Source: an uncultured Alteromonadaceae bacterium
GTDB taxonomy: Bacteria; Pseudomonadota; Gammaproteobacteria; Enterobacterales; Alteromonadaceae
Reading direction: 5' to 3'
Assembly (NCBI GenBank): GCA_947503265.1
Contig: CANNDC010000002.1
Span: 1 to 64,000 of the forward strand
Length of the DNA: 64,000 bases
Numbering within the stretch: the first letter of the stretch is position 1; each line of letters begins with the position of its first letter. Shown in pieces: positions 7,760 through 17,114 of the stretch. The notes beneath the pieces were generated by a model. The model had not been told where the DNA came from. It ran no database searches and was given only the letters and a program-made list of their open reading frames with translations. Position numbers and translations under genes: made by a program.

Positions 7760-8878
7760 ATGACAACTGAAAGAAAGGTACTCGTATACGGTGCGAGTGG
7801 ATATACCGGAAAGCTTATTTGTGAAGTATTTGCACAACGCAATATTCCTTTCTACATGGCAGGACGATCTCAAGATCGTCTTGAAGAAGCTTTAAAAATT
7901 GTTGAAGAACGTCATGGTAAATCTGTCGATGCAGAAATATGTATTGCTAACAATACACCAGAAGAGTTAACCCCACTTTTTGAAAAAGTAGACGTGGTAA
8001 TCAATGTTTCGGGCCCTTTTATGCAGTTGGGTTGGCCAATTGTGGAAACAGCTCTCAAGACTAATTGTCACTACCTTGACACTACGGGTGAACAAGATTG
8101 GAGTTTAGCGATTAAGGAGAAGTACGGGCAGGCCTTTGAGGATAAAGGTTTGTTACTTAATCCTGCTAATTCTTACATGTGGGCTGCTGGCGCAATGGCA
8201 GCAGAAGTGGTGTTAGAAACAGAAGGTGTTGATAGCTTAGATATTTTATATCAGATCGATCATGGTTTACCTTCCGAAGCATCTACTAAGTCATTTTTAC
8301 GGATGGTTTGTAACAACACATCACAATACTACTTAGAACTCAATGAACTCAAAGTTTGGCCTAATGACGAGGTCTTTCGAGTAGCAGGAGCGCACCGAAA
8401 CGCTACTTTGCGCGCACTTCCTTGGGGAGGAGCAAACGAACCTATTTGGTACATGGATGACCCACGAGTGCGCAACTGTAAGGTACTGACTGCGGTTGGA
8501 GAGCATTTAATTGATCCTGTGACTTCTGTCATTGCGGCGTTCAATGAGCAAACAGTCAATATGACACAACAAGAAAAAGAAGATTGGACCAATGAAATGG
8601 GTAACAAACTGGACACTGGTGAGCCTCCTAAAGATGATGTTGATGTGCAACGTTCAGTGATCATTTGTCACGGTCAAGGCCGCCAGGTCACTAAAACCTT
8701 CGTGATGAATTTGTCTGCTCCTTACACCTGGACAGCTGAAGTCTGCGTCGAGGCAACAGAGCGTCTATTTAACGGGCAATTGAAAAAAGCTGGATATCAA
8801 TCGGCAGCAACGGCTTTTGGTCACAGAGAGTTGTTGGAAACGTTTCATGCATCTGGGTTTTGTAACCTGCCAGAATAA
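7760..8878 (+). CDS. Saccharopine-dehydrogenase-like NAD(P)-binding protein
   Basis: 372-residue protein with an N-terminal Rossmann fold (VLVYGASGYTGKLI, about 8-21) of the saccharopine dehydrogenase NADP-binding family. Known relatives include trans-acting enoyl reductases and uncharacterised proteins in steroid and lipid clusters. Further stretches are VDVVINVSGPFMQLG and CHYLDTTGEQDW, shared by the family. The C-terminal half is less familiar. It starts at ATG with AAGGA 9 bp upstream; the thiolase follows 12 bp after its stop, so they are one operon. A reductase role on a CoA-linked or cyclic intermediate is inferred; the true reaction is unknown. Confidence 0.8.
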   Translation: MTTERKVLVYGASGYTGKLICEVFAQRNIPFYMAGRSQDRLEEALKIVEERHGKSVDAEICIANNTPEELTPLFEKVDVVINVSGPFMQLGWPIVETALKTNCHYLDTTGEQDWSLAIKEKYGQAFEDKGLLLNPANSYMWAAGAMAAEVVLETEGVDSLDILYQIDHGLPSEASTKSFLRMVCNNTSQYYLELNELKVWPNDEVFRVAGAHRNATLRALPWGGANEPIWYMDDPRVRNCKVLTAVGEHLIDPVTSVIAAFNEQTVNMTQQEKEDWTNEMGNKLDTGEPPKDDVDVQRSVIICHGQGRQVTKTFVMNLSAPYTWTAEVCVEATERLFNGQLKKAGYQSAATAFGHRELLETFHASGFCNLPE

Positions 8879-8890
8879 GGAAGAAGAGCA

Positions 8891-10129
8891 ATGCAAATGA
8901 ATGCCTATGTGGCCGGAGTTGGGATGACTCGTTTTGGCAAACACTTAGATACGCCTCTTAAGTCTCTGGCTGGAGAGGCGATTAATGCTGCATTACTTGA
9001 TGCAGGGATAGACGCCAATTCGGTTCAACTAGCTTATATGGGGAATGCTGCCGGAGGTGTTGTGCAAGGACAAGAAATGATTAGCGGGCAAGTGGCATTG
9101 CGAGAGCTTGGCATAGGTAAAATTCCGGTCATTAATGTTGAAAACGCTTGTGCAACCTCATCTACAGCCTTTAACCAAGCATGCTCTATGGTCACTTTAG
9201 GTGCGTACGATGTTGCGTTAGTTTGTGGTTTTGAAAAGTTGTTCCACGAGGACAAAATGCGAACTTTTGCTGCGTATGAGGGAGCAGTTGACACGGAGAA
9301 TGCCAAAGGTCTATCGGGTGCTCTAAGCGAATTGGCTAATATGGCAGGCATGCAGATAGATATTTCTACTTTGGGTAAGAGTCATTCGGTCTTTATGGAT
9401 ATTTATTCCCTTACTTCTATCGCGCACATGAAAATGTATGGAACAACTCAGCAACAAATAGCAGGCGTTACAGCCAAAAACTCTTTTCATGGCAGTCTGA
9501 ATCCATTGGCTCAATTTCAAACGGAGATGTCTGTAGAAGATGTACTGGCATCCAGAGAGATTGTATTTCCATTGACGCTGCCTATGTGTTCTCCGATTGG
9601 AGATGGCGCGGCTGCTCTGATTATTGTCAGCGAGCGCAAAGCAAAAGAATTGGGTTTAAACAATAAAGTGCGAGTGCTTTCTTCGGCACTCGTGTCAGCC
9701 TTTGATCAAAAAGCAGATGAGCCTTCTATTGGTGAATATGCCGCTCAACTTGCCTATGAGTCAGCATCCTTAGGTCCTCAAGACTTAAGTCTGATTGAAT
9801 TACATGATGCCTCCGCAACCTCAGAAATTATTACCTATGACTACCTTGGAATATGTGAAAAAGGAATGGGGGGAAAATTAATAGAAGATGGCAGCACCCG
9901 ACTTGGTGGACGCTTACCGGTCAACGTGTCAGGAGGGTTGCTGCGCAAAGGACACCCGATAGGCGCAACCGGTGCGGCGCAAATAGTCGAGCTAACAGAA
10001 CAATTGCGTGGCCGCTGTGGTAAGCGGCAAGTAACTGACGCAAAGATTGGTTTGGCTCACAATGGTGGCGGTATGCTTGGTACAGATGCAGCCGCGACAG
10101 TAGTTAGCATATTACGGAAGGAGCTATGA
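8891..10129 (+). CDS. Thiolase-family protein, SCP2/SCPx type
   Basis: 412-residue thiolase fold, expected to cleave a beta-ketoacyl-CoA or a branched or steroid-like analogue. The nucleophile is Cys87 in VENACATSSTAF. The C-terminal part has ELHDASATSE and the His motif GGLLRKGHPIGATGAAQI, ending with LAHNGGGMLGTDAA in place of the CxG of biosynthetic thiolases. That pattern is typical of SCP2-thiolases. Bacterial SCP2-thiolases often pair with an OB-fold (DUF35) partner; none is seen here. Sits in a tight operon with the ligase downstream (ATGA overlap). Confidence 0.9.
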   Translation: MQMNAYVAGVGMTRFGKHLDTPLKSLAGEAINAALLDAGIDANSVQLAYMGNAAGGVVQGQEMISGQVALRELGIGKIPVINVENACATSSTAFNQACSMVTLGAYDVALVCGFEKLFHEDKMRTFAAYEGAVDTENAKGLSGALSELANMAGMQIDISTLGKSHSVFMDIYSLTSIAHMKMYGTTQQQIAGVTAKNSFHGSLNPLAQFQTEMSVEDVLASREIVFPLTLPMCSPIGDGAAALIIVSERKAKELGLNNKVRVLSSALVSAFDQKADEPSIGEYAAQLAYESASLGPQDLSLIELHDASATSEIITYDYLGICEKGMGGKLIEDGSTRLGGRLPVNVSGGLLRKGHPIGATGAAQIVELTEQLRGRCGKRQVTDAKIGLAHNGGGMLGTDAAATVVSILRKEL

Positions 10130-11721
10130 CCATGACTCAACGCAATCCTGTGTTTTTAGCAAATTTGATACGGAACTGGTGCGACAACAAGCCCGATCTT
10201 GATGTACTGACCTTTGTGAGTATTGATGAAGATGGTCGGTTTGTACATAAAGTTAGGACATATCAGCAACTTTGGGATAATGGTCAGCGACTCGCCAATT
10301 GGCTTCGAGATCAAGGCATGAAACGTGGTGATGCTTTTGCAATGGTCATGCTAAATCATTCTGAATTCGTCGAGTTAATGATCGCTTCATCCGTTTTGGG
10401 AACTGTATTTGTTCCTATTGATCCGCGCATGCGTGGAGATAAATTAAAGTTTATGCTCGACTTTGCTGAGTGCAAGGGAGCGATTGCAGCAGATGGCGCT
10501 TTGCCACAAGTCCAAGCAGCCTGGCAAAACTCTCCAGACAAGTGGTTAGCTACTCTTGAATTGGAGGGCGGCTATTCAAACCTCGCTTCAGTACTTGAGA
10601 GTGATAAACCGCAGCCAGAGTTGACCGTACAAAGTGATGACCCCGATGCGCCAATGCAATTATTGTATACGTCTGGCACGACGGGTGATCCAAAAGCGAT
10701 ATTGTCTTCCCACAGTCGGTATGCAATCGCTGGGATTCTTCAAAATCTACTAGGCTTAACCGACGAAGATAGGCCATACACTGGACTATCTTTAACACAC
10801 GCAAATGCTCAAATTGCTAGTTTAGGCATGATATTGCACAGTGGAATGCGGGGCGTAATTAGTTTGAAATTTACCAAGTCTCGCATTTGGGATATTACAC
10901 GAGAATACGGATGTACTTTTTTCAATCTGCTCGGTGGTATGACGACGGCACTCTATGCTGAGCCTGCGCGCGAAGATGATCGCGACAATCCGGTCAAAAC
11001 TATTCTTAGTGCGGGTATGCCAGCGGAAATTTGGACTGAATTTTCGAGTCGTTTTGGCGTTCAGCTAATCGAATTCTATGGTGCAGCTGAAGGAGGGTTA
11101 GCATTCAACCATGCCGGAGTTGGTCCGGTGGGAAGTTGCGGAAAAGTGGTGCCGTCGATGCAAGTGGCAATTCTGGATGAAAAAGGAAATCCTGTCGGTC
11201 CTGGCGTTGCTGGCGAAATATGTTTTCGTGAAGCTGACGGCAGTTGTCCAAAGCTTAGCTACTTTAAAAACCCTGATGCCACGGCAAAGAAACTGGCAGA
11301 TGGTTGGCTGCACATGGGTGACATAGGCCATATGGATGAGAATGGTTGGCTGTTTTTCCATCATCGAATCGGCGGTGGAATTCGTAAGAATGGTCAATTT
11401 ATCAGTCCTGCTTTTACCGAAAAAGCCCTAGCAGAGATTGAGTCTGTTTCAGACGTTTTTGTTTATGGACATGCTGTAACTCCAGACCTCGCGCCAGGCG
11501 AGGTAGATATTGTGGCGGCAATTGTACCAGTTGACGCAGATAAATTTGATGTACAAAAAGTGTTTGCGAGTTGCCAGCGCAAGTTGGACGCCAGTAGCGT
11601 GCCAGATTTCATTCAAATTGTTAAAGCTATACCAAAAACAGCGTCGGAAAAACCCCAAGAGCGATTTCTCAAAGACGCATTCGCCAGAGAGCCTGAAAAC
11701 GTATTTTCGGCATCAAAATAG
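10126..11721 (+). CDS. Acyl-CoA synthetase (AMP-forming)
   Basis: 531-residue ANL-superfamily ligase, expected to activate a carboxylic acid to its CoA thioester via an acyl-adenylate. The P-loop-like A3 motif YTSGTTGDPKA is at about 181-191. Further motifs are FYGAAEGG (A5), DGWLHMGDIG (A7) and a hinge region reading HRIGGGIRKNGQFIS. A C-terminal PKTASEKPQERF region would carry the catalytic lysine. Overall it resembles CaiC-type ligases. The first ATG overlaps the thiolase stop as ATGA but is only 2 bp from AGGAG. A second ATG at 10132 has 8-bp spacing and may be the true start. Confidence 0.9.
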   Translation: MTMTQRNPVFLANLIRNWCDNKPDLDVLTFVSIDEDGRFVHKVRTYQQLWDNGQRLANWLRDQGMKRGDAFAMVMLNHSEFVELMIASSVLGTVFVPIDPRMRGDKLKFMLDFAECKGAIAADGALPQVQAAWQNSPDKWLATLELEGGYSNLASVLESDKPQPELTVQSDDPDAPMQLLYTSGTTGDPKAILSSHSRYAIAGILQNLLGLTDEDRPYTGLSLTHANAQIASLGMILHSGMRGVISLKFTKSRIWDITREYGCTFFNLLGGMTTALYAEPAREDDRDNPVKTILSAGMPAEIWTEFSSRFGVQLIEFYGAAEGGLAFNHAGVGPVGSCGKVVPSMQVAILDEKGNPVGPGVAGEICFREADGSCPKLSYFKNPDATAKKLADGWLHMGDIGHMDENGWLFFHHRIGGGIRKNGQFISPAFTEKALAEIESVSDVFVYGHAVTPDLAPGEVDIVAAIVPVDADKFDVQKVFASCQRKLDASSVPDFIQIVKAIPKTASEKPQERFLKDAFAREPENVFSASK

Positions 11722-11750
11722 CAAGACGAAATTTACCTAAGAGTTACTTT

Positions 11751-12512
11751 ATGAAAACAGTCTTTATTACAGGTGCAGCTCAAGGGATAGGTCTTGCTAC
11801 AGCTAGACACTTCGCCGCAAACGGTTGGTTTGTTGGTCTATACGACATTAATTTAGATGATTTAAATAAGTTAAAAGATTCTGGGACTTTTCCTAACGCA
11901 TGCATCGAATACTGCGATGTGACTAAACGTGACTCGATTGAAAAAGCCGTCACACATTTTGCTCAACATACTGAGAATAAAATGGATTTATTAGTCAACA
12001 ATGCTGGCGTACTTAAATCTGGGAATTTCGAACAAAATGAACCGATCGAGCACGACAGAATAATTGATGTAAATATCCGCGGTTTCACCCATCTAGCGCA
12101 AATTTCTTTTAATTATTTGCGGCAGACACCGGACTCGGCGATGGTTGGGCTTTGTTCCGTATCAAGTATCCATGGATTGCCGTTACTAGCAGTTTACAGT
12201 GCATCCAAGTTTTATGTAGATGGACTTTCTGAAGCGCTATCAATCGAGTGGGCAAAATATGGCATCAGAGTCGCATCAATTAAAGCACCTATGGTCAATA
12301 CCCAAATGGGGAACTCGCTTCGTCCAGAGTTGATGACAAAGTTTTCTGTAGATATGCAACCTGATGAAGTGGCAGAAGCTGTGCTGCTAGCCTATGAGGG
12401 AGAGCGCACCAGTTACATACTCGGTACATCATCTAAAGTTTGGGCTTGGTTCGACAAACATTTGCCTAATTCGATGAGACATCGACTAGTTCAGTTCTTG
12501 ACGGGTCATTAG
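11751..12512 (+). CDS. SDR-family oxidoreductase
   Basis: 253-residue short-chain dehydrogenase. TGAAQGIG is at 7-14, YDIN follows strand 2, NNAG is near 83, and the catalytic stretch is SVSSIHGLPLLAVYSASK (Ser, Tyr, Lys). The C-terminal segment (VWAWFDKHLPNSMRHRLVQF) is amphipathic and aromatic, suggesting membrane association as in SDRs acting on hydrophobic alcohols. It lies 29 bp after the ligase and 24 bp before the acyl-CoA dehydrogenase, so same operon. It may supply or remove a keto group during side-chain or ring oxidation; the substrate is unknown. Confidence 0.88.
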   Translation: MKTVFITGAAQGIGLATARHFAANGWFVGLYDINLDDLNKLKDSGTFPNACIEYCDVTKRDSIEKAVTHFAQHTENKMDLLVNNAGVLKSGNFEQNEPIEHDRIIDVNIRGFTHLAQISFNYLRQTPDSAMVGLCSVSSIHGLPLLAVYSASKFYVDGLSEALSIEWAKYGIRVASIKAPMVNTQMGNSLRPELMTKFSVDMQPDEVAEAVLLAYEGERTSYILGTSSKVWAWFDKHLPNSMRHRLVQFLTGH

Positions 12513-12536
12513 TGAATATTAAAACAGGGGTTTAAC

Positions 12537-13766
12537 TTGAATAAGTATATAGATTTACCACTTACAGGTTTAGAAGAACCTTTGTCAGAAACCGAGCAAT
12601 ATGTTCAACAAACAGCTCACAGGTTTGCTGAAGAGGTATTGAGGCCGACAGGCGTTCTTTTGGATAAAATGTCAGCAGAGGCGGCTATTGCTGAAGACTC
12701 ACCCTTATGGGGTGCGCTGGCTAAAGCCGCTGAACTGGGGCTTAGTCCTAAAGCGTTACTCGAGGTTGAACACCTTGAAAGAGAGCGGATCTTGTTGATT
12801 GCTGCAGAAGAATTGGCGTGGGGAGAAGCAGGACTAGGTGGAATGGTTTTAGTGAGTCAAATGCCAGCTCTTTTTTCCTTACTGGCGGGCAACTTAGAAA
12901 TGCTTGATTATTGCGATGGAAAGCTAGGTTGCTGGGGGATTACTGAGCCTGATCATGGTAGCGATATGCTTGATGTGAATGCAAGTCTTGCAGCGGCTGG
13001 TGGTAATTATGGTCGTCCAAATTGTGTTGCCCGTTTTGCTGGCGACAAAATAATAATCAATGGGCAAAAGTCAGCTTGGGTGTCTGGTGGCATCACCGCT
13101 GAAGTATGTGCACTGTATTGTCATATCGAAGATGAAAAGGGAAAGCGTCCCGGCATATCTGTCATCGTGCCGTTGACCGCTGCCGGTGTATCGCGTGGAA
13201 AACCTCTGGAGAAATTGGGTTTAAGAGGTCTCAATCAAGGCGAATTATATTTTGACAACGTCGAAGTGCCTATTTCTCATTTGTTAGCGGGTCCCGAAAG
13301 TTATGCTGCTTTTGTAGACCAGACCTTGGCTTCGGCTAATGTGCATGTTGCAAATACTGCAGTAGGTGTAGCTCGTGCTGCCTATGAGTACGCTCATAAA
13401 TACGCCCATGAGCGAAAGCAAGGAGGCCAACCAATTATTCATCACCAAAGTGTTAAACTACGTTTATTCCATATGTTTCGTAAGGTCGAGGCATCACGAG
13501 CATTAGTACGTCGAGCAGCAACCTACAATGCTACAGCAAAAAGTAGTGCACTACAGGGTTCCATTGCAGCAAAAATAACTGCCACTCAAAATGCTTACGA
13601 AGTAGCTAGTGAAGGTTTACAAATTTTCGGTGGCAACGGATTAACTAAAGAATATCCGATGGAAAAGTTGCTTCGAGACGCACGCTCTATGTTAATCGCC
13701 GATGGATGCAATGAGATGCTTGCGATAAAAGCTGGTAACTTACTGATTAATCCCGATCTTCTTTAA
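12537..13766 (+). CDS. Acyl-CoA dehydrogenase
   Basis: 409-residue FAD enzyme introducing an alpha,beta double bond into an acyl-CoA. The start is TTG with CAGGGG six bp upstream. Visible motifs are WGITEPDHGSD (FAD and substrate binding), GQKSAWVSGG, LGLRGLNQGELYFDNVEVP and the C-terminal QIFGGNGLTKEYPMEKLLRDARSM. At the position of the catalytic Glu in short/medium-chain enzymes (usually YEGT) the sequence reads IADGCNEM, so Asp replaces Glu or another residue acts as base. This is seen in divergent catabolic members. Last enzyme of the island operon. Confidence 0.9.
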   Translation: MNKYIDLPLTGLEEPLSETEQYVQQTAHRFAEEVLRPTGVLLDKMSAEAAIAEDSPLWGALAKAAELGLSPKALLEVEHLERERILLIAAEELAWGEAGLGGMVLVSQMPALFSLLAGNLEMLDYCDGKLGCWGITEPDHGSDMLDVNASLAAAGGNYGRPNCVARFAGDKIIINGQKSAWVSGGITAEVCALYCHIEDEKGKRPGISVIVPLTAAGVSRGKPLEKLGLRGLNQGELYFDNVEVPISHLLAGPESYAAFVDQTLASANVHVANTAVGVARAAYEYAHKYAHERKQGGQPIIHHQSVKLRLFHMFRKVEASRALVRRAATYNATAKSSALQGSIAAKITATQNAYEVASEGLQIFGGNGLTKEYPMEKLLRDARSMLIADGCNEMLAIKAGNLLINPDLL

Positions 13767-13828
13767 TACCGAGTTTTTAGTCTCAGTTCGAAAGTTAGAT
13801 GTTCAAGTCTTAATATTAGGAGATATAA

Positions 13829-14224
13829 ATGGGTCACAATTTTGCCAACATCCTATTTTTCATTGCTGCTTTATTTAATTGGATGGTAGGTGCTTCACTA
13901 TTTTTTGTGCCTTCCGCGTTTTTAAACTTTTTCTCAATAGATCAAAATTTACAACAAGTTCTTTGGATGGATTTGTTTGCAGGTTTGGTATTTGTTTTTG
14001 GTATTGGATACTTCTGGGTTTATCAGAATCCAACTACTAATTTGTCAATCATTCGGCTTGGAATAATTGGCAAATCCTCTGTAATACTGATTGCAAGTTA
14101 CCACGTGATCATGGACGAAATTAACTGGCAGTTTTTACTCCCCGTTTCAATCGACTTGGTGTTTATTATTCTATTTATTGGAGCATTGAACGCTTTTCAA
14201 AGTGAGGATAGAACCAAACTATGA
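13829..14224 (+). CDS. Small four-helix membrane protein of unknown function
   Basis: 131 residues with about four hydrophobic segments (roughly 8-30, 43-62, 73-92, 103-123) and short polar loops. It starts at ATG with AGGAGA seven bp upstream. It follows the acyl-CoA dehydrogenase by 62 bp on the same strand and is probably the last island gene. Its general shape recalls small DoxX-like or other integral membrane proteins, but I recognise no family. A role in uptake or tolerance of the island's substrate is conceivable from position only. Confidence 0.7.
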   Translation: MGHNFANILFFIAALFNWMVGASLFFVPSAFLNFFSIDQNLQQVLWMDLFAGLVFVFGIGYFWVYQNPTTNLSIIRLGIIGKSSVILIASYHVIMDEINWQFLLPVSIDLVFIILFIGALNAFQSEDRTKL

Positions 14225-14566
14225 CACGAGGTCATGTATCGACATAAATAACGTGATTTAACGGTTTCGTCCCTCATTGCACATCGATTTGCAATCAATT
14301 CAAGTTATATCCTGCCCAAAAACCTCAATGCAGCATACTTGTCAGGTAATAAAAACGATTATATCTATTTACAAGCGATAGTGATTGCCTATGGTCAGTC
14401 GCAAATTAGAGCTGTATCAATAAAACCTTAAAGAGTTTAACTATTGGGCAGCAGGCGCCTGTGCAATTATGCAGTAGCAAATGTCATTCTATGAGATCCA
14501 TAGCGGTCGTTTAATTATCCCTGTATCATTTGATTTTTAGATGCTCACTGTATAAACCTAGAGATT
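14225..14566. other. 342-bp gap without a recognisable gene
   Basis: The sequence is AT-rich with scattered stops in all frames. The only structure noted is a 10-bp palindrome CAGGCGCCTG at 14452-14461. No terminator with a T-run and no convincing promoter was found. It marks the end of the catabolic island. Confidence 0.5.
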
Positions 14567-15046
14567 ATGCCTTCCATTAAACAGCTTTTGCTTACCCTGA
14601 ATATCCTTGCTGAGGATATAGCCGATGAGTTGGCTGAAAGTGATGGTTTAATATTGGTATCAAAATCTTATATTGATTTACTCAAACAATATCTTAAAAC
14701 GTCAACGACACTCTCGCAGTTAGTCGAGAGTTATACAGACAAAGAGTTTAAAGAAATTATTAAAGCGCGTGGAATTTGCCTTCATTTGGTAAATAAGAAA
14801 ATGTTGATGATCCAAAACAAGCTGCTGACCTACTTGATCGAATACAGCAATGCGGCGTCGCGATTGGATAAGATTCGTGATGCTGATTTTTCTGTTCAGG
14901 CTGAAATTCGTTTTGATTTACTCACTACTCGTGCTGTGAAGTCTAAGTCACAATTTAAGACGGTGGCGGATGCGCTGAGTGATAAGGAATATCAAAGTTT
15001 GGTGTCCGAGATAGGATTGCCTGAGCTTGGATGGCGTGAAGATTAG
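14567..15046 (+). CDS. Hypothetical protein, mainly alpha-helical
   Basis: 159 residues, no signal peptide or membrane segment, predicted mostly helical and rich in Leu, Lys and Asp/Glu. The N-terminal stretch LNILAEDIADELAESDG is strongly acidic and could mediate oligomerisation. It starts at ATG with a weak AGAG upstream. It stands alone between two gaps. No family recognised; cytoplasmic location is inferred from composition. Confidence 0.6.
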   Translation: MPSIKQLLLTLNILAEDIADELAESDGLILVSKSYIDLLKQYLKTSTTLSQLVESYTDKEFKEIIKARGICLHLVNKKMLMIQNKLLTYLIEYSNAASRLDKIRDADFSVQAEIRFDLLTTRAVKSKSQFKTVADALSDKEYQSLVSEIGLPELGWRED

Positions 15047-15252
15047 ATTATTCCATTAAATCTTCGGAGTTTATAGTATTCGCTCTACCAACAGCATTCT
15101 ATAAACGTCAACCGCCAATAGGTATTCAATCGATTTACGCAGTGCCACCTTCTATTTAACCCCCAACTCAGAATAATCGGTAGTGCATATGATCGTTTTC
15201 AACGTCGTTGGGCAATGTCGCCTATCCCGAGCTGGTGCTATTTCAGCTTAGT

Positions 15253-15669
15253 TTAGTAGCAAATTAAATAAACCGTCGTTACTACAGATAAAGACAAGAG
15301 TACATTTAGTAAAACATAGGTTTTGTAGAGTCGATCATCTAAATTAAACAACTCAATACAATCTGTAGAAAGATTCAACTGTAAACTTAATTCTTTGAGC
15401 TTTAGGTAAGAGTTTTTAATTTTATTTGCATGGGCTTTAAGCCAAATATACTCGAAAATAGTCAATATAGTGAAAGCGAGGGCCGTTGCGGGAAAAGTGA
15501 CCTGTGCGTGTTGGCTAATGAATAACTGTGCGGTTTCTGCGGTAAGCAACCAGCCTAATACTATGACTACCGCTGTTACAGTTTTAAACTGGTATTCAGG
15601 AAATGTTTTCAGCAACAATTCTGCTTGCGAGTAAATTAACGAAAACGCCTTAGTAGTATCAGTATTCAC
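15253..15669 (-). CDS. Hypothetical membrane protein
   Basis: 138 residues with three likely transmembrane helices (about 30-47, 56-76 and 115-136) and a hydrophilic central region (HANKIKNSYLKLKELSLQLN). The start is GTG without a clear ribosome-binding site, so the N-terminus is uncertain. It lies downstream of a larger unknown gene on the same strand, 244 bp apart. No family recognised. Confidence 0.55.
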   Translation of the reverse strand: MNTDTTKAFSLIYSQAELLLKTFPEYQFKTVTAVVIVLGWLLTAETAQLFISQHAQVTFPATALAFTILTIFEYIWLKAHANKIKNSYLKLKELSLQLNLSTDCIELFNLDDRLYKTYVLLNVLLSLSVVTTVYLICY

Positions 15670-15913
15670 TATTTGTACTCAGATAATATGTTGTATAAAT
15701 AATAGACTGGATACTTACGTTTTCACAATTTGTTTAGGCCTTCCGATTCGGTATCTATATCTCGCTTGCTCTTAATATTAATATTCCAACAGACCCTAGT
15801 ATCAGCTTAACTCTTCCGCGCTAAAGAGGTGAGGTGATGGAAATGAGGGTTAGATGCAAATTCCGATTAACTATACGAGTTTGGGGTTATTAATATTCGA
15901 TCGACTTCTTGTG

Positions 15914-17026
15914 TCATACAATCAAATCATGAATTGCTTTCAACGACGGGAGCTTAAAGTGTTTGTGATAAAATAATCGATTGAGCCTGCCCAATAAATT
16001 TACGCTTCTAGATGGATCGTGACTTTTACGCCGATGAATACTTTCAGTTTGCAGAAATTCCCAAGGTTTCAAATTCCAGTCTACAATCTCATCATCCGTT
16101 ACTCCAACAGATGCAATTGTGCTAAGTATTCGTTCAGTTTTACTTTCCTGAATCGGTACAATGTGAGCGTTCAGATGATCATTTAAAGGGTGACTAACCT
16201 CATCTATCGTTGCTTGAATCGCAGACCAAATCTGAGCTTGATCAAAGTGCACACCTTTTGGTGCGTAGAACCCCATTACTTCCCATTCAAGTTCAGCATT
16301 ACTAACTGCAATTGAACTGTTGGCGGTTTTTGAGAAAGACAAATCCGGGTGTGCGCCTATGTTATACACATCAACAGAAAGTCCTAAATTTATCGATAAT
16401 CCTCCTGTTTTAGCTGGGTTATGATAAATCGCTTCGAATGCACTGCGTTTTACACCCATCCAACCGTGCACAACGGGGGGAATACTGGCAAAATCGCGAA
16501 CTTCATCAGGCAAATCCTCACTGTACTTATCAATAAACAGTGGTGAGGGATCGAGTGCCAAATTTTCATCGGGAACCCATACTTCATACTCTTGTCTGTT
16601 ATCTGCTTTTCCTCTGCTCTTGATACCATAAGACAGGTTTAACGGCCGACAGATATTTCTATCTTCGCCAGATTTATGAAAATACTCGGAGCGAAAGCGT
16701 TTTATAAATGGCGCATCTTTTCCAGCAATAGCTGCGGTGGGGTAACGAAAGCCAATGTCACTTTTTTCAACTAGCTTGAAGCCTGGAATTTCTTTTTCCA
16801 GCAAGGGCTTCACGCCTTTCAAACACCTGTAGTTTTCCACCACGACACTTCGTTCAGGTTCGATGGTAATCCTATTTCCATCCGGCAGGACAAACTTAGG
16901 CACTTTGTGATAGTCGTGATCCACTAGGCCAATATGTTGGGCGTATTCATTGCGCAGAATGGCAAGTTCACTGAACAAGGCATCATGGTCGCGAATATGT
17001 TTGAACAACGGACGTTGTGAGATCAT
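15914..17026 (-). CDS. Conserved-looking hypothetical protein, 370 residues
   Basis: Soluble protein without signal peptide or membrane segment. I chose the ATG at 17026, with AGAAG nine bp upstream. An in-frame TTG at 17059 would add 11 residues but has poor spacing. Notable stretches are PPVVHGWMGVKRSAFEAIYHN, MGFYAPKGVHFDQAQIW and a histidine/arginine-rich tail (HRRKSHDPSRS). None matches a family known to me. It lies 88 bp after the peptide deformylase gene on the same strand and may belong to the YehS-deformylase transcript. Confidence 0.6.
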   Translation of the reverse strand: MISQRPLFKHIRDHDALFSELAILRNEYAQHIGLVDHDYHKVPKFVLPDGNRITIEPERSVVVENYRCLKGVKPLLEKEIPGFKLVEKSDIGFRYPTAAIAGKDAPFIKRFRSEYFHKSGEDRNICRPLNLSYGIKSRGKADNRQEYEVWVPDENLALDPSPLFIDKYSEDLPDEVRDFASIPPVVHGWMGVKRSAFEAIYHNPAKTGGLSINLGLSVDVYNIGAHPDLSFSKTANSSIAVSNAELEWEVMGFYAPKGVHFDQAQIWSAIQATIDEVSHPLNDHLNAHIVPIQESKTERILSTIASVGVTDDEIVDWNLKPWEFLQTESIHRRKSHDPSRSVNLLGRLNRLFYHKHFKLPSLKAIHDLIV

Positions 17027-17114
17027 GCGAAATACTTCTGATTTCTGATTAAGTGACAAGGTCTATTTTATACCTCAAACATCGACTAAAAGTTAGTGTT
17101 TAATTGTCTTGAGG

